A program made the position numbers and the translations under genes. A stretch of 64,000 nucleotides of DNA from positions 26,784,001 through 26,848,000 of the forward strand of contig NC_135251.1 of NCBI RefSeq assembly GCF_964204865.1, in the 5' to 3' direction. The stretch is from Styela clava. Its lineage: Eukaryota > Chordata > Ascidiacea > Stolidobranchia > Styelidae. Below the pieces are notes generated by a model, which was given only the letters and a program-made list of their open reading frames with translations, was not told the origin of the DNA and searched no databases. Of the stretch, positions 33,764 to 45,003 are shown piece by piece; the first letter of the stretch is position 1; every line of letters starts with the position of its first letter.

Positions 33764-36170
33764 CTACTGCTTGAACATATATGCAACACGCCGCGGTTTC
33801 TTGGAAGCAAAATGCTCAATAACGCGCTGATTAAAGTCATGCATCCCAGAAATAACGTCTCTGTGAATGGATAAAACAGCCAAGGAATTTAATCTATCTT
33901 GCTCCATTGTGTTTCTGAGATACGTTTTAATACGCTTCATCGTGCTGAATGTTCGCTCTGCGTCGGCGGAAGAAATAGGCGTCGTCAAAATGATGTCCAG
34001 AAATTTTGCAGACGCCGCAAAGGTAGTTACTAGAGTGTTATCTATGAGGAACCCATAGAGCGCGCAAGTTGATGTGATGTTCAAAAAAGTTTGATTGGTG
34101 TATATACATCGCAATTCATTTTCCAATTTACTCACGTTTATCATGGGATAAAATTTTGAGACAGTAGCCAACAAATGGATGGGAAATTGACGTGCAAATT
34201 TTGAAAAATTTTTGGGGTTCATCAGAGAGAACGCGGCAAGGTGTTCAGTGCGCAGACGATCGCCTATTTGATTCACCAGAATGTCACAGCATTCCTTTGC
34301 AGACAAAATCAAACGCTGCGTTGTTTGCCCGCGGCGTAAAGAAGCACTCCGTGTGTCGTCGTATTTTATTGTTTCCCGGATACGAGATACAGCATCGCAG
34401 AAGTCTGAAATACACGACTGCACAGACGCTCCATCTATTAGCCTTGACTGCAATGCGCCGTATAATACATCCACGTGATAGAATATTGTGGAGAAAAAAT
34501 GAAAACTCACCATCTTCTAGCACAGGGCCACTCAACTGGCGGACCGCGGTCCGAATCCGGACCTTTCGAGTATTTGATTCGGACCGCACCTAATTCTTTA
34601 TTTTAGATCATTAGCCCCACTTTTAAAGTTTCCTTTTATAAAATGACTCTTGTAGTTTTGAATATATATGAAAGGAACTATAACACCATAATAAGCAATT
34701 TTGATTAGCTAATAATCATTAGCCGGTCAAGGAAGTGTGCGTTTTTAAGGATGCCGATATATAAATTCTGGAAAGACCGGACCCAAATAATTTTGAAGTT
34801 TTGTATGCGGATCTTCGGTAAAAATAGTTGAGTAGCCCTGTTCTAGCAGACGCTTTAGACCTGCCGCCTCCCTCACAGAGCGTTCGTCCCAAACCGGAGA
34901 GCTCTGAATGCCATTGAAACACTCAATGAGCTCAGACCTAATTTCGGACACGCCCTGCACCACGCGTGATTGGAAGTTCCAACGTGTTGGTGCACAAACT
35001 GGGAGACGGTGGCTACATATCTGGCGAAGGAGGTCAGAGCGCTTCGGCGAAACGGAAAAAAATAAAGAAAACCCCGAAACATTTGCAAAAAATATACGGA
35101 CGAGAGGGGTATCAAGACACATATTTTTAATAACGAGGTTAAATTGGTGTGCATAACAATGTAAAAAATGCGCATGAGGAAAATCTTCTTTTATATAAAC
35201 TTGAACACCATGTTTCGACCCACTCATGACTGCCGTGCCGTCATAAGTTTGAGCAATCAATTTTGACTTCGCGTTGTAAGACTGTAACACTTCTTTCAGT
35301 ACAGCCGATATCCCGCAAGCCGTGCGATCAACGATTGGTACAAAGCTGTGAAATCTCTCGGTAGGTTTACCATCTTTCACGAACCGAAAAATCACAGCCA
35401 GTTGGGAAACGCACGTGATGTCAGTTGTCTCGTCAGACTGAATCGAAAGGAACTGGCAATTCTCAATTTCCAGAGCCAAATGTTGTAAATAAATTTAATA
35501 CATTGAGTCGAGCAAATCATTTTGGATATCCTTAGATGTCCCTTTCGAAACAGTTGCGGCATCAAGATGATCTCTCAATACTGTATCCAGGATGCGGTGT
35601 ATTCCACCATATCCAAAAATACCCCTCTATTAGAAGAGCCAGCCCGTTCATCGTATCCACGGAGGGACAGCTCGTGACAACCAATGAACTTCAAAACATC
35701 TATCAATCGACCGAGAACATGGCGGTTTTTCTCGACGTTTTGGTTGTGCCGACGAATAGAAACCGCGCGTCCTTCATCCAACTGTGCTGCAATATTAACA
35801 TTTCCGAATGTTCGGTATTTTACTGCATTGTCCAGATGCTCCATAGAAGATTGATGATGCCTGGCACGCTCGGAAAGATGTTTAAGATCTCTAAAACCAA
35901 ATTTACACCAACGTGAGTCACGGGCGGTAGCAAAAAGTAGGCAATAAAAACAAAAAAGTGCATTTTTGTCCTCGCTGTAACACAACCATTCGTATTTTTT
36001 ATACCAAGTTTCTGCGCAGAATGTACGCCGACGCTTTCCTCTGTCACGGGATTGTTCCAGTGAACAATTTTTTTGTTGATAAGACCCAAGACGTTGTACT
36101 TCTAATTTTTGTTCCAGAGGCAGCTGCGAAAACGAAGTGCGAAGTAGTGCATCAACCTTATTCCTTATGA
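33764..36170 (-). pseudogene. hAT transposase pseudogene (TTF zinc-finger type)
   Basis: Read on the minus strand in pieces. About 36170-35985 has an N-terminal region (FSQLPLEQKLEVQRLGS). 35985-35575 is a TTF-type zinc finger (ALFCFYCLLFA, GFRDLKHLSERARHHQSS). 35479-34841 is the RNase-H-like core (FLSIQSDETTDITCVSQLAV, QTYDGTAVMSG, FLHCYAHQFNLV). 34513-33764 ends in the hATC dimerisation region (LTTPISSADAERTFSTMKRI). This is the ZMYM1-like hAT transposase layout. Frame changes near 35985 and 35480-35575, in-frame stops, and the 318-bp insertion make it inactive. I do not attempt to restore it. Confidence 0.88.
34523..34840. mobile_element. Nested hAT MITE (318 bp) inside the transposase
   Basis: Ends CAGGGCCACTCAACTGGCGG and (reverse complement of right) CAGGGCTACTCAACTATTTT. 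Flanked by the 8-bp direct repeat TTCTAGCA (34515-34522 and 34841-34848). It splits the transposase frame, so it landed after the host hAT element. Confidence 0.92.
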
Positions 36171-37236
36171 GGTCTAAGGCTAAGAAATGCGAAGCCGGAA
36201 AGAAGTGAGGAGCTCAAAAGGAATGTGGAAAATCGAAAGCAAATGGACTAAAGGTCTCTAACTGATTCAAATAGCGAAACAAGCGACAAAAACGAAGGCG
36301 AGGAAACTATCAACTCTTCAAGCAACCAACGAACGAGAAGGAATGCGTGAATATGTCAACACGTTGTTGTAAGAAACGTCGGCATTGTGTCGTCATAATT
36401 TCGGTGCTAGCCCCGATGATTTAGTAAAAGAAACAGAAAACAAACGAGACAAACGCGGCGAGTGGAAGATAAAAGAGAGAATACGATATACAATGAGCAA
36501 CCCGGGCAAAATCGGCGTCGCCCCGTTGACGTTCGGCGAAGGCTTTGCGAGCGAAAAATGAACCATGTCGGGAGAATATGGCTAGTGTAGACAGTCTGTG
36601 CAACCGATATTGAGGTATTTTTCGAATATTTTTTATCATACCGAAAAACAACCGGGGCATTGCCCCGGTTGGCCCTATTGACGCGCCGCCACTGGGAGCT
36701 AGTCAGGTATCGTGCTGTAAAGGACGATCTCACATATTTGGGTTTGGGGTATATATATATAGTCTCTGCAACTGTGGGAAATCGAAAGTATGAGCAATTG
36801 AAATTCGACTGCAGTAAATGTACTAGTCGTACGTAAAGCTAGGCATCATGTTAGATGCCCATTAATGTGATATTTCCCATATTTATTTACACGGTCAGGT
36901 AATATATGTGAGTGTGGCGAAGTATATATTTGGGAGAAACTAAAGGTAGCTTTGAGGCAAGAAGCCGAAAACATAAGGTTGTAAGGAGCAAAAACAATAG
37001 GATAAAGCGGCATTGTCTGAACACGCACTCATTAAAAGTTGAATTGTAGGATTGGATAATGGAAGCATATTAGTATGCAAAGACGGGTATTTGACACATT
37101 TGTAGATCTACGGAATCTTTGTTATTATAATTGCTGGTATTCGCCTTTTTATGTTACTGTATGATAAAAATAGCTTCTCTCATTAATTACACTATCAATT
37201 ACTTTGAAATTTTCAGTGGTTATTGATTGAATTTTT

Positions 37237-37278
37237 TCACTTTGACACCCATCGAGACTTGAACTTGTTGCAACCCTG
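37237..37278. other. Short spacer
   Basis: End of the segmental duplication to the start of the 92-bp tandem repeat; nothing else seen. Confidence 0.3.
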
Positions 37279-37462
37279 CAGGTGGTCACGAGGCGCGCAA
37301 CGAAAGCACGGGCCGCTGCGATCTTTTCCGGGTGATGCACAGCAGAATTTTGAGCCTGAAGCCAAGTTAGCAGGTGGTCACGAGGCGCGCAACGAAAGCA
37401 CGGGCCGCTGCAATCTTTTCCGGGTGATGCACAGCAGAATTTTGAGCCTGGTGCCAAGTTAG
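37279..37462. repeat. Two-copy 92-bp tandem repeat
   Basis: Copies 37279-37370 and 37371-37462 (caggtggtcacgaggcgcgc ... agccaagttag) differ at only a few positions. It is GC-rich compared with the surroundings. Open frames read through it on both strands, but these are by-products of the repeat. Confidence 0.9.
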
Positions 37463-38140
37463 CAATGACGTTAAAGCAATAAACGTTATAATTGAAATCT
37501 AAATTCATTCTGTTTGCGGCGTTGATCATCTGCAGAGGTTTTGATATGGTAAACCCGATGAAACATCTACTACTCTACGGTCCAGATTCATAAAAGAATC
37601 ATTGTCCAAATTCATTTTTGAGCTCTCTTGATAACGAATACCCATTGCTAAGTAATCGATAGATATCGATTTGATGGTTTTTTAAAATTTTTTAAGGTTT
37701 TTTTTTTTCTAAAAGCATAGTGATATTTCCTACATTACGCAAACATGAGTTAATATTTTCTGTTCCACTCATTTCAATTTTTGCGAGTACATTTTTTTTC
37801 AATTTTACCGGTCCGCCAGGTTAGAAAGGTTTGGAACCACTGATTTATAGTCACTTTGGTCTCATGTATCCCAATTGTTTCACGTGTCTCGTGTGTCCTA
37901 AGTACCCCTCGTGCTCAACTTATTCCACACTTGTCTTTAATACGTTGTTTCTTCATATTCAAGTATATATTTGAATAATTCAGTTAGATAAGGTACATTT
38001 TGGCATATTATCTGTCTAATAAGATAGTTTTATTTGAAAAATAATTTTTGATGGATTGTATGCCCTTGGAACTAACTAGAACAATGAAACAGATAGAACA
38101 GTTTTTTAAGGTTGTTGAAATTGGTGTATAAGTGAACTAT
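37463..38140. other. Intergenic with a solo hAT terminus
   Basis: 37805-37842 (ccggtccgccaggttagaaa, then ggtttggaaccactg) looks like one end of a hAT element; I cannot find its partner. 37858-37930 is a degenerate 9-bp repeat in the opposite sense to the minisatellite at 38990-39145. Confidence 0.4.
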
Positions 38141-38344
38141 GGTTCCATTACATTTGAACCCACGTACATTTGAACCCATGACAATTTCACCTGTATGCTA
38201 TTGCACCTATGGAATTTTTTTTGTTTTCACGGATAGTTAAACCCATACTAACCCTAACCCATGGGTTTTAGCACCCGCATATAGATTGAACCCATGGATA
38301 TACGCATGGGTTCAAATGTACGTGGGTTCAAATGTACGGTCACC
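38141..38344. mobile_element. 204-bp MITE, copy 1
   Basis: Long inverted ends, each containing a doubled TACATTTGAACCCA motif; flanked by a 9-bp direct repeat GTGAACTAT (38132-38140, 38345-38353). A near-identical copy lies at 52505-52707. No coding capacity. Superfamily uncertain: ends begin GGT..., unlike the CAG... of the hAT elements here. Confidence 0.88.
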
Positions 38345-38989
38345 GTGAACTATACCCGAATCAATTGAAGACTGTAATTTTGCGATGAAAAATTTGAATG
38401 AGGATACATACATTAGAATAAAAATATTTTGACAGCCATTCTGTCTGTCGAAAAAAAAAGTTATCCGATTGTTGGTGTCGGAGTACGTGATGACATGGTC
38501 AAGGTGATTTGATAATTATACACTTAATGTAATTAAAACGACGAAAACTTTGTATAGCCATGAGTATAACGTCGATTGAATCAGGCGTTTAACATAACTT
38601 TGATTGTGACATTAACAAGTACCCTGTAAAATGTAGTGTTTATCAATCGTAATACACCATGACGTCAGAGTTTCAAGAAAGTCAGTGTCAGTAGATTTTG
38701 GAGACAACTATTTTATCCTGGCTGTCCCTCACAATCGAGACGATAATTGAATATCCTCGGAATAACGTCTTTTCGAAATATCGGCGTGTCGATATCGGAT
38801 TGCTACCGGTATCGGCGATATAGCGGTATCGGTATATCTTTAATATATACATCTATTGCCATTAAAATTTGTGAATCAAAAAATCGTTTTCATAAATAGT
38901 AATCACAATAATTTAATTTAATCAGGTATAGTTCACATATACGCCAATCTTCACAACCTTGGGACGAAAGGGACAGGGAGAACATATGA
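38345..38989. other. Intergenic
   Basis: AT-rich. Around 38780-38850 is a short degenerate tandem stretch of 'ggtatcggYgatat' type. No gene seen. Confidence 0.3.
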
Positions 38990-39145
38990 GATACAAGGGG
39001 CATGTAGAACGAGTGGGACATGGGAATAAGGGGGACACGTAGATCGACTGGGACACGTGGGGCAAGTGGGACACGTGAGGCAAGTGTGATGAGTGAAACA
39101 CGTGTGACACGTAGAACAAGTGGGGCACGTCAAACGAATGGAACA
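38990..39145. repeat. Degenerate 9-bp minisatellite (CACGTGGGA type)
   Basis: Successive 9-mers of the form cacgtgggg / caagtggga / cacgtgagg / caagtgtga. The minus-strand translation reads as a Cys-Pro-Thr-rich repeat (CPTCSTC), an artefact of the unit. It contains several CACGTG E-box hexamers. Confidence 0.75.
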
Positions 39146-41730
39146 AATCCAATTCTGTATCAGTCTCTCTTTACCTTGATCCCGTAGAACAAAATGAGTG
39201 ATTTTGGGATACATATTGAATTTCGAAACGTTAACGTGTTGCATATATATCCCGTTGTAATATTTATTCAGTTCCAATATACATAAGTAGAACTTTTGCA
39301 CGTAGCAGGTGTCGTCGGAAAAATGTGAAATATGAGTAACGACACCTGCTTATGACAACATATGCCAAGCACTAACCATCTTGATTCAATGTCAGACCAG
39401 CGAAAAGGAGAGTAATTATAAAAAAATTTATTGACAGTGAACCTCATAATATTATCCAATTACCCACCCCCTTGGGGGTAATAACCCCCAGTTTGGGGAC
39501 CACTGGGATAGAGCTTAACCCAGTAGTGCACGCATAAATATCAAAATCACAAGCTTTCAATTGTTTTATTGTAAAACGAGTAGACGCAATATCTTACAAT
39601 GCGCATATCTTTCAATGCGCAATATCTTACGCTTTATATGAAAGGTCTCCCAAAGAAAAAATCCAAGTTACACTGCACTGCATGTCGAGCTGTAGTTTAC
39701 CTTCAATTATCTCAATTTTCTTTATGCTTTTCTAACCGAACTATTTATTGGTCATTTAATGGCCTTGTTTTGATGCCCCGAGTGCATAACGCAGAGACGT
39801 GGTCATGCTCGGAACGATGTCTAATGGTTTCGCTTTATGACTTCAGTTTACTTTTAAATTTCAATATTCCAGTCAAATCAGAAATCATTGCTAAAACACG
39901 TCCGTCCAACCATCAACTAACGGAAGTTAATTTTACCCAAATATGCTATAATAATACTCCTTCCATCAAACAAAATATGTATTATCTGAAGTCCGCCGGC
40001 CTCCTTTACTGATAAAACTGCTCAGGAGTCAATCACGCTAGCCAATAACATTGCCTCCCAAACATTCACTATCTGTAAAGTAAAGCAAGAAGTTCACTAT
40101 GACCTCAATCGATTCTCTCGTGAAAAACGAAGAATGACCTAATTTTCAGTTGCCAGCGCCAAGTGGTGGGACTTTCGTATGTTTTTTTCTTATCTTCGTC
40201 TATCTCGTAAAAGATATTGGAAAACAGTGAGTACTTTGCGTCATATGTCTAGCAGACAGTTGTCGCACAGTGCGTTTCAGACGGAACAAGGCATTCGGTA
40301 CTGAAGTCAGGAAGTGGAGACCTTGGAAATGTTTTTGTACCAGTTGCTATTTTGAGGAGTTTGGTTAGACCTAAAGTGAGGTTTCCAATTAACGCAATAC
40401 TGCCTCGGATGGCCCACCTCGATTGTGGACGAGTCAGAATGTTAATTCAGTGGAGTGCTGTTAGATTGTATTAATCGATGCCATCATGTTGTTGAGTCCT
40501 AGGTCGGGTTTGTTGGGGTACGTTTATCATGTAAGACTTTATGAACATATTATAAACATTTAATTGCTATTGGATATTTATTTAATTTTTGATTTTCAAA
40601 TATTTAACATGGAAAAGCTTTTTGCACACTTGAAAACATATAATTGATGACAAAAACTGTGATAAATTGAGTGAGATCTACGTGCTGTGCTACGAACGAT
40701 TCCATCAATTATCGGATCGGACCCTAAATTACAAAGACTGGAACGGGATATCGGATGCAAGTACACACATTAATTTGTTTATAATCAAGGCCTAAATCGT
40801 CTTTTGTCAGAATCAGTACGGTATGTACGATTATAAGTCTATAATTTCGAGTTCAAATATCTTGTATTTTAAAAAATGATTACTGCTTGCTGGTGCGCTA
40901 ATAGTGAACACTGGTTTTTGGATATCGTTGAAGTTTACAACTAACGACAGACATAAAATACTAACCCGCTGCGGTGATTTAGGGTCGTTCAGCCAATTAT
41001 CGGAACCCCGCTACGAAGGCGAAGTCAGTGGGTCAACACGAATCATCCTCGGCTAGGCATTGTGTCTTCGCGGGAGTATATTTTCGAACAAGTTTGCTGA
41101 GTGAGCGCGAACACGTTCCCGTAACTTTGCTTGACATTTCTTCAACTTTAAAGGCATGGTTGTATTTGTATGCTATGTTACATTTGAAGTTCAAATTGCT
41201 ACAAGTATATATGAACAAGAATGAGAATAATTTCCCCTAAATAAGTTCTTCATTATAGAAAGGTTGTTAAATGTTTTATGCATAAAGCGTCGAGGTAGAA
41301 CTAGAACGGTTAATTAAGAATGCGAAATACTGAATAAATTTCTATTTAAAAAAAGTTAAATCGAATCTAGCATACTAAATCCTATTTTATTTTTTAATAT
41401 GTTTATAATGATCTGCTAATTTCAATGCTGTGGCTGTTATTGGATCCCTATCTGACGCAATAGAATAATTTACTGATGTACAGCCAACTGAAATGACCTA
41501 GGCCAGTACGGTCTTGTACATGCGTCCCGTCTTCAATATTAATAGTGTCAATTTTTTATATTGCTTACTACTACGAGACTAATAAACATACATACATATT
41601 TAAAACAGATTCGGTATTTAGGAGCTTATTCTAACCCTATAAACCTAATTGTCCTTATCACAAGTACTTATATTACAGCCAAATGCTGTTGCGGCGATTT
41701 TTCATGTTATCACGAATGCTTGTTTTACAG
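39146..41730. other. Gene-free stretch
   Basis: 39466-39514 (ccttgggggtaataaccccc, then tttggggaccactg) resembles a hAT terminus. An open frame of 137 codons at 39599-40012 has no recognisable motif. I see no spliced gene. Confidence 0.35.
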
Positions 41731-42532
41731 CAGGCGTCACCAAACTACGGCCCGCGGCGTCTTTTCATCTGGCCCACAATATCACGAAAAAATGGCCAAT
41801 TTTTTTCCAAAATATGTTTCTTACATCATCGATTACCTTGTTCATTTCGTAACATTGGCCAGTCAGCAAGATGCAAAAAGTGACGTAACATTAGACCCTT
41901 TCGCATCCGCTCAGACACTTGTCACTCGGACAGATTTTCAGTTGTGGTTTCAAACAATACCTCGTTTTTGCAATTTTGAAAGCTATTCGTTAGTTCTTGG
42001 TTGTGATTTCGAAATTTAAGTATGAATCGAATAAGTCAATCATAATTTTGCCTTCTTAGGAGTAATAGTTTGATTGCAGTAATCAAAAATTGTCTAGAAA
42101 TAGGCTGAAATTCTCTACCGGCACGCACTCGTGGCACATGCTTTCGGCGAAACTGTTGCTGTGTACGTTCTCGTGCTGAAATGAACGTCGAACGTGCATT
42201 TTGCGCTAATAGGACAAGTCACGTTAACTTTTGTACTGCTTACATGCGAATATTCATGACAGCAATTGTTTTGCTAACAGCTAACCTTAGGATAGTTGTC
42301 TAGAAATCTTGTATATTTGTTTTGCTATGATGTTCTTGATCTATATTCTGCGATATAAAATTTAACATTTAAGACTTTAGAAATGTAGAATTTATATTGT
42401 TGAATAAATTGAATGGATTTCCCTACTTTTGAGAATTTATTACATTGCATTGACAAAAATATTTGTCCGGCCCGTTTCAACACAGTTTTATCTCACACCT
42501 GGCCCGCGTTCAAAAAAGCTTGGTGACCCTTG
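41731..42532. mobile_element. Non-autonomous hAT-like element (802 bp)
   Basis: Ends CAGGCGTCACCAAACTACGG and (reverse complement of right) CAAGGGTCACCAAGCTTTTT; subterminal GGCCCGCG on both sides. Both flanks contain TTTACAG (41724-41730, 42533-42539). Interior sequence (e.g. cagtcagcaagatgcaaaaa, agctattcgttagtt) is shared with the element at 13085-14331. Confidence 0.8.
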
Positions 42533-42539
42533 TTTACAG

Positions 42540-42775
42540 CAAAATGCTCTTGCGGCGAATTTTCCGGACACGATCAAAATCATTGCACAATGGCTGAAAC
42601 CGAATGTTATTATGAAATTGGTTATAATTCGAAATCGCGGGAATTCGCACCCTCCAGATTCAAGATTCTGAATTGTCCGTCCGTGCGGTTAACAGACAAG
42701 TCCTGGCTTGCCCAGTTCAATCCAATCAAAAAGACTTGGGTTCCGTACGGGATTGCCATTCCATTAAAAGCTTAA
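42540..42775 (+). CDS. Possible terminal exon, cysteine-rich, unrecognised
   Basis: After a plausible acceptor (tttacag) the frame reads AKCSCGEFSG, then an HNHC-like region, TECYYEIGYNS and ends IAIPLKA with TAA at 42773-42775 (about 78 residues). A related but shorter stretch (AKCCCGDFSC) follows an acceptor-like ttacag at 41678, on the other side of the 802-bp hAT element. I recognise no family. It could be a decayed exon pair of a host gene. Low confidence. Confidence 0.25.
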
Positions 42776-44707
42776 ATAGTTCTAACTCATGTAAGCGTAA
42801 CTCAAAAGTGGCCAGTAAATTATTCAAGGGTAACTGTTGAACCTGCTCGGAGTTTTCGAACTCCTCACAAAAACTTCATTCAGCCATTCACATTCGTTCA
42901 CCTTTGCAAAATTTGCATTCGCCATAAAGGTGGATTCATCCGGTTTAGAATCATTAACTTTGGAGCGTACTTCACACAATACCTTTGAAATAGGGAAATC
43001 GATTTTAAATTCCCGCCAAATCTAGCTACAGTCACTGTACAATTGCCATTTTCTCTAAGACCCGTGTGTTAGAATCAGAAAAGAATGCAGTTGTGAGATT
43101 TTAATATTATATTTTAATATTAACAAAATGTGCAAGAAGATGTTTGAATGTCACTAAAATTCATCGAGAAAGAAAGTTAGTATATACATTTGACATGTAA
43201 ACATTTGACATGTTTGTAAAACTTTCGTCCCCGTTCAAATCAGCCTTCAGATGTTAATAAACACGGGTATGATTTGAATTTGCTTCACGAAACATCGTTG
43301 TCGGCAGCGAGCAATGATTATTACTTATCTATTTTAATCGGTAAGTATGTTGATAGGTATTTGTCTGTATGTATGTATGTTTATCTGTTAGATGCACGCG
43401 ATATCTCACGAAAACGAGATTGAATCTGCTCCAGATTTTGCATGTGCATTCATCTTATCTCGGACCAGAAGCCTATTGATTTTGGGCGAATTATGCGTAT
43501 AATTAGCGAGTTATCAATCAATTATTGATATAGTGATCTAGATTTTTGTAAAGCGAGTGAATTTTGAGACCCGCCGAGTGTGAGTGTGCGATGCGCAGTG
43601 CGCAAGTTACAAGAGCGGATGAATCGAAACTGCAGTTTCTGTTTTGGCGGATCCCCTAACTATCGTTCGATAAGTCTTCGGTTTCCAACCGATATTCTCG
43701 TTTATCAGTCATCAAAATGTCTACGGCGGGGAATGATAACGTGATAATTGCTATTTGATTATTGGCCGTATTCTGAGCACACAACACAATTCAATTGAGG
43801 TTAGTGTCTGAGTAATAGTTTTTTAGGAGTTTGTGACAAAGGTAAGAAAACTTACGCAAGTTCCAAATGAGTATATGGCTAATAAGTTTAGTGAACGATC
43901 CAAACAGTGATAATTTTTACTTAATGAAATAGGGGAAGTATTTGTAGCATATTAAAGTTATTTTAACAGCCTCCGGTTCAATAGACGTGTTTTACCACGA
44001 AATTTAATATGATTGACTCAGCCATCGAAATTAGAACTAACTAAAGTATTGAAGCGACACAATCAGACGAGTCGTCGTTCCCAGTACCATATTTTCCGAC
44101 TTCTATTAAGCGGAGTCATCTTGTACAAATTTGCCGACTAAGAACATTGGTACAGGATACACATGCTTCGACACGACCTTGCTGTTGTATTTTGGTTTCG
44201 CGTTCAATGTTAGGGTAAAATTAGAAATCGGATTAGTTTAGAACAGGATTTGTTTATTCGTGGTATTCTGGCATGAAGATGTACTGTGCTATTGTTGAGT
44301 TCGAAATGTGGGCATTTTGACATCAAGGTGATGGTTGTGTATTCAAGGTGAATGATTGTGTATTAAAACCGGGTAATGAGGTGACATAAGATATCCACAC
44401 TGGTACAAAAAAGAATAATTAAACAAGTGTTTAATATCTTGATTGTAGTTCAGTTGTTAACTGAAACAAAAATGGTTTACCACCAATGGTTATCTGTACA
44501 TATTTACACAGCCTTTTATGCCCTTGTGCCTATTTCTTGTTATTTCATTTATAACAACGTCATAAGCCAAAATATATTGGTAAAATCGCCTTCCGAGAAC
44601 CATTAGAACGTGTTCTGCAAACCAATCTTGCCTGATAGCAATTTAAGTTGTTTCGAACGGACGCGATTGTTACGTTCTGGTTAATTAAATTTTTCTATTG
44701 AAAAAAA
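42776..44707. other. Intergenic
   Basis: No convincing exon. 43330-43710 is a dispersed repeat whose inverted copy lies at 54000-54335 (listed separately). Confidence 0.35.
43330..43710 (+). repeat. Dispersed repeat, copy 1
   Basis: Runs from ~ggtaagtatgttgataggta through gcgatatctcacgaaaacga to ~ccgatattctcgtttatcag. It matches the reverse complement of 54000-54335 with small indels. It includes a short (tgta)n tract. No coding frame. Class unknown. Confidence 0.75.
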
Positions 44708-44820
44708 GGGTACTCCTGAAGTATGCGCACCAAGATGCCGCACAACCTGAACCCTAACCTGGTACACAACCTGAGTTCAGTTTGTGCGCCATCTTGTTGC
44801 ACATACCTCAGGAGGTCCCG
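44708..44820. mobile_element. Short fold-back MITE (~113 bp)
   Basis: Left end GGGTACTCCTGAAGTATGCG, right end (reverse complement) GGGACCTCCTGAGGTATGTG; both continue with an AAGATG..GCGCAC-type block, so nearly the whole element is a hairpin. No target duplication that I can define. Confidence 0.6.
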
Positions 44821-45003
44821 TCCATGATTGCCCTTTTCAGTTTGGATGAAATTAAACGGGATTCAGCCTTTTCGTATACTATTAAATACTATTAATAAGT
44901 TTAGTAAAAATTACTAATATTCGCTAAAGCAGCACATCATATCAGTGTTTAGATTTCTTGGTTATTTTACAAATGGGAAACTTTATTGCCTGATTTAAAT
45001 ATT

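Larger units (their letters stand above)
33350..36694 (-). mobile_element. hAT transposon (3345 bp) with decayed transposase
   Basis: Terminal inverted repeats CAGTGGCGGCGCGT... (subterminal CCGGGGCAA) at both ends. 8-bp target duplication GGAGCTAG at 33342-33349 and 36695-36702. The empty site is present at ~45466-45473 in copy 2 of the segmental duplication. It carries a ZMYM1/TTF-type hAT transposase on the minus strand, broken by frameshifts and by a nested MITE at 34523-34840. Confidence 0.92.
31688..37236. repeat. Segmental duplication, copy 1 (interrupted by transposons)
   Basis: 31688-32107 and 33301-33349, then 36695-37236, match 45004-45998 closely and in the same order (for example ggcagcaatta, ctctgtcggagtgacgacag, gcatcatgttagatgcccat). 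Two hAT insertions (32108-33300 and 33350-36694) account for the extra length of this copy. Confidence 0.8.

Noticed and set aside
34192-34593. 133-codon plus-strand frame in the hAT element
   Set aside because: Shadow of the minus-strand transposase and of the nested MITE.
38951-39301. Cys-Pro-Thr-rich minus-strand open frame
   Set aside because: It is the translation of the 9-bp minisatellite; no splice or start context, and the repeat explains the composition.
39599-40012. 137-codon open frame on the plus strand
   Set aside because: No recognisable motif, no splice support, and lies among repeat remnants; length is within chance for this amount of AT-rich DNA.
41561-42019. 152-codon plus-strand frame
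   Set aside because: Most of it lies inside the 802-bp hAT-like element; only the small Cys-rich part before 41731 is worth noting, and it is covered separately.
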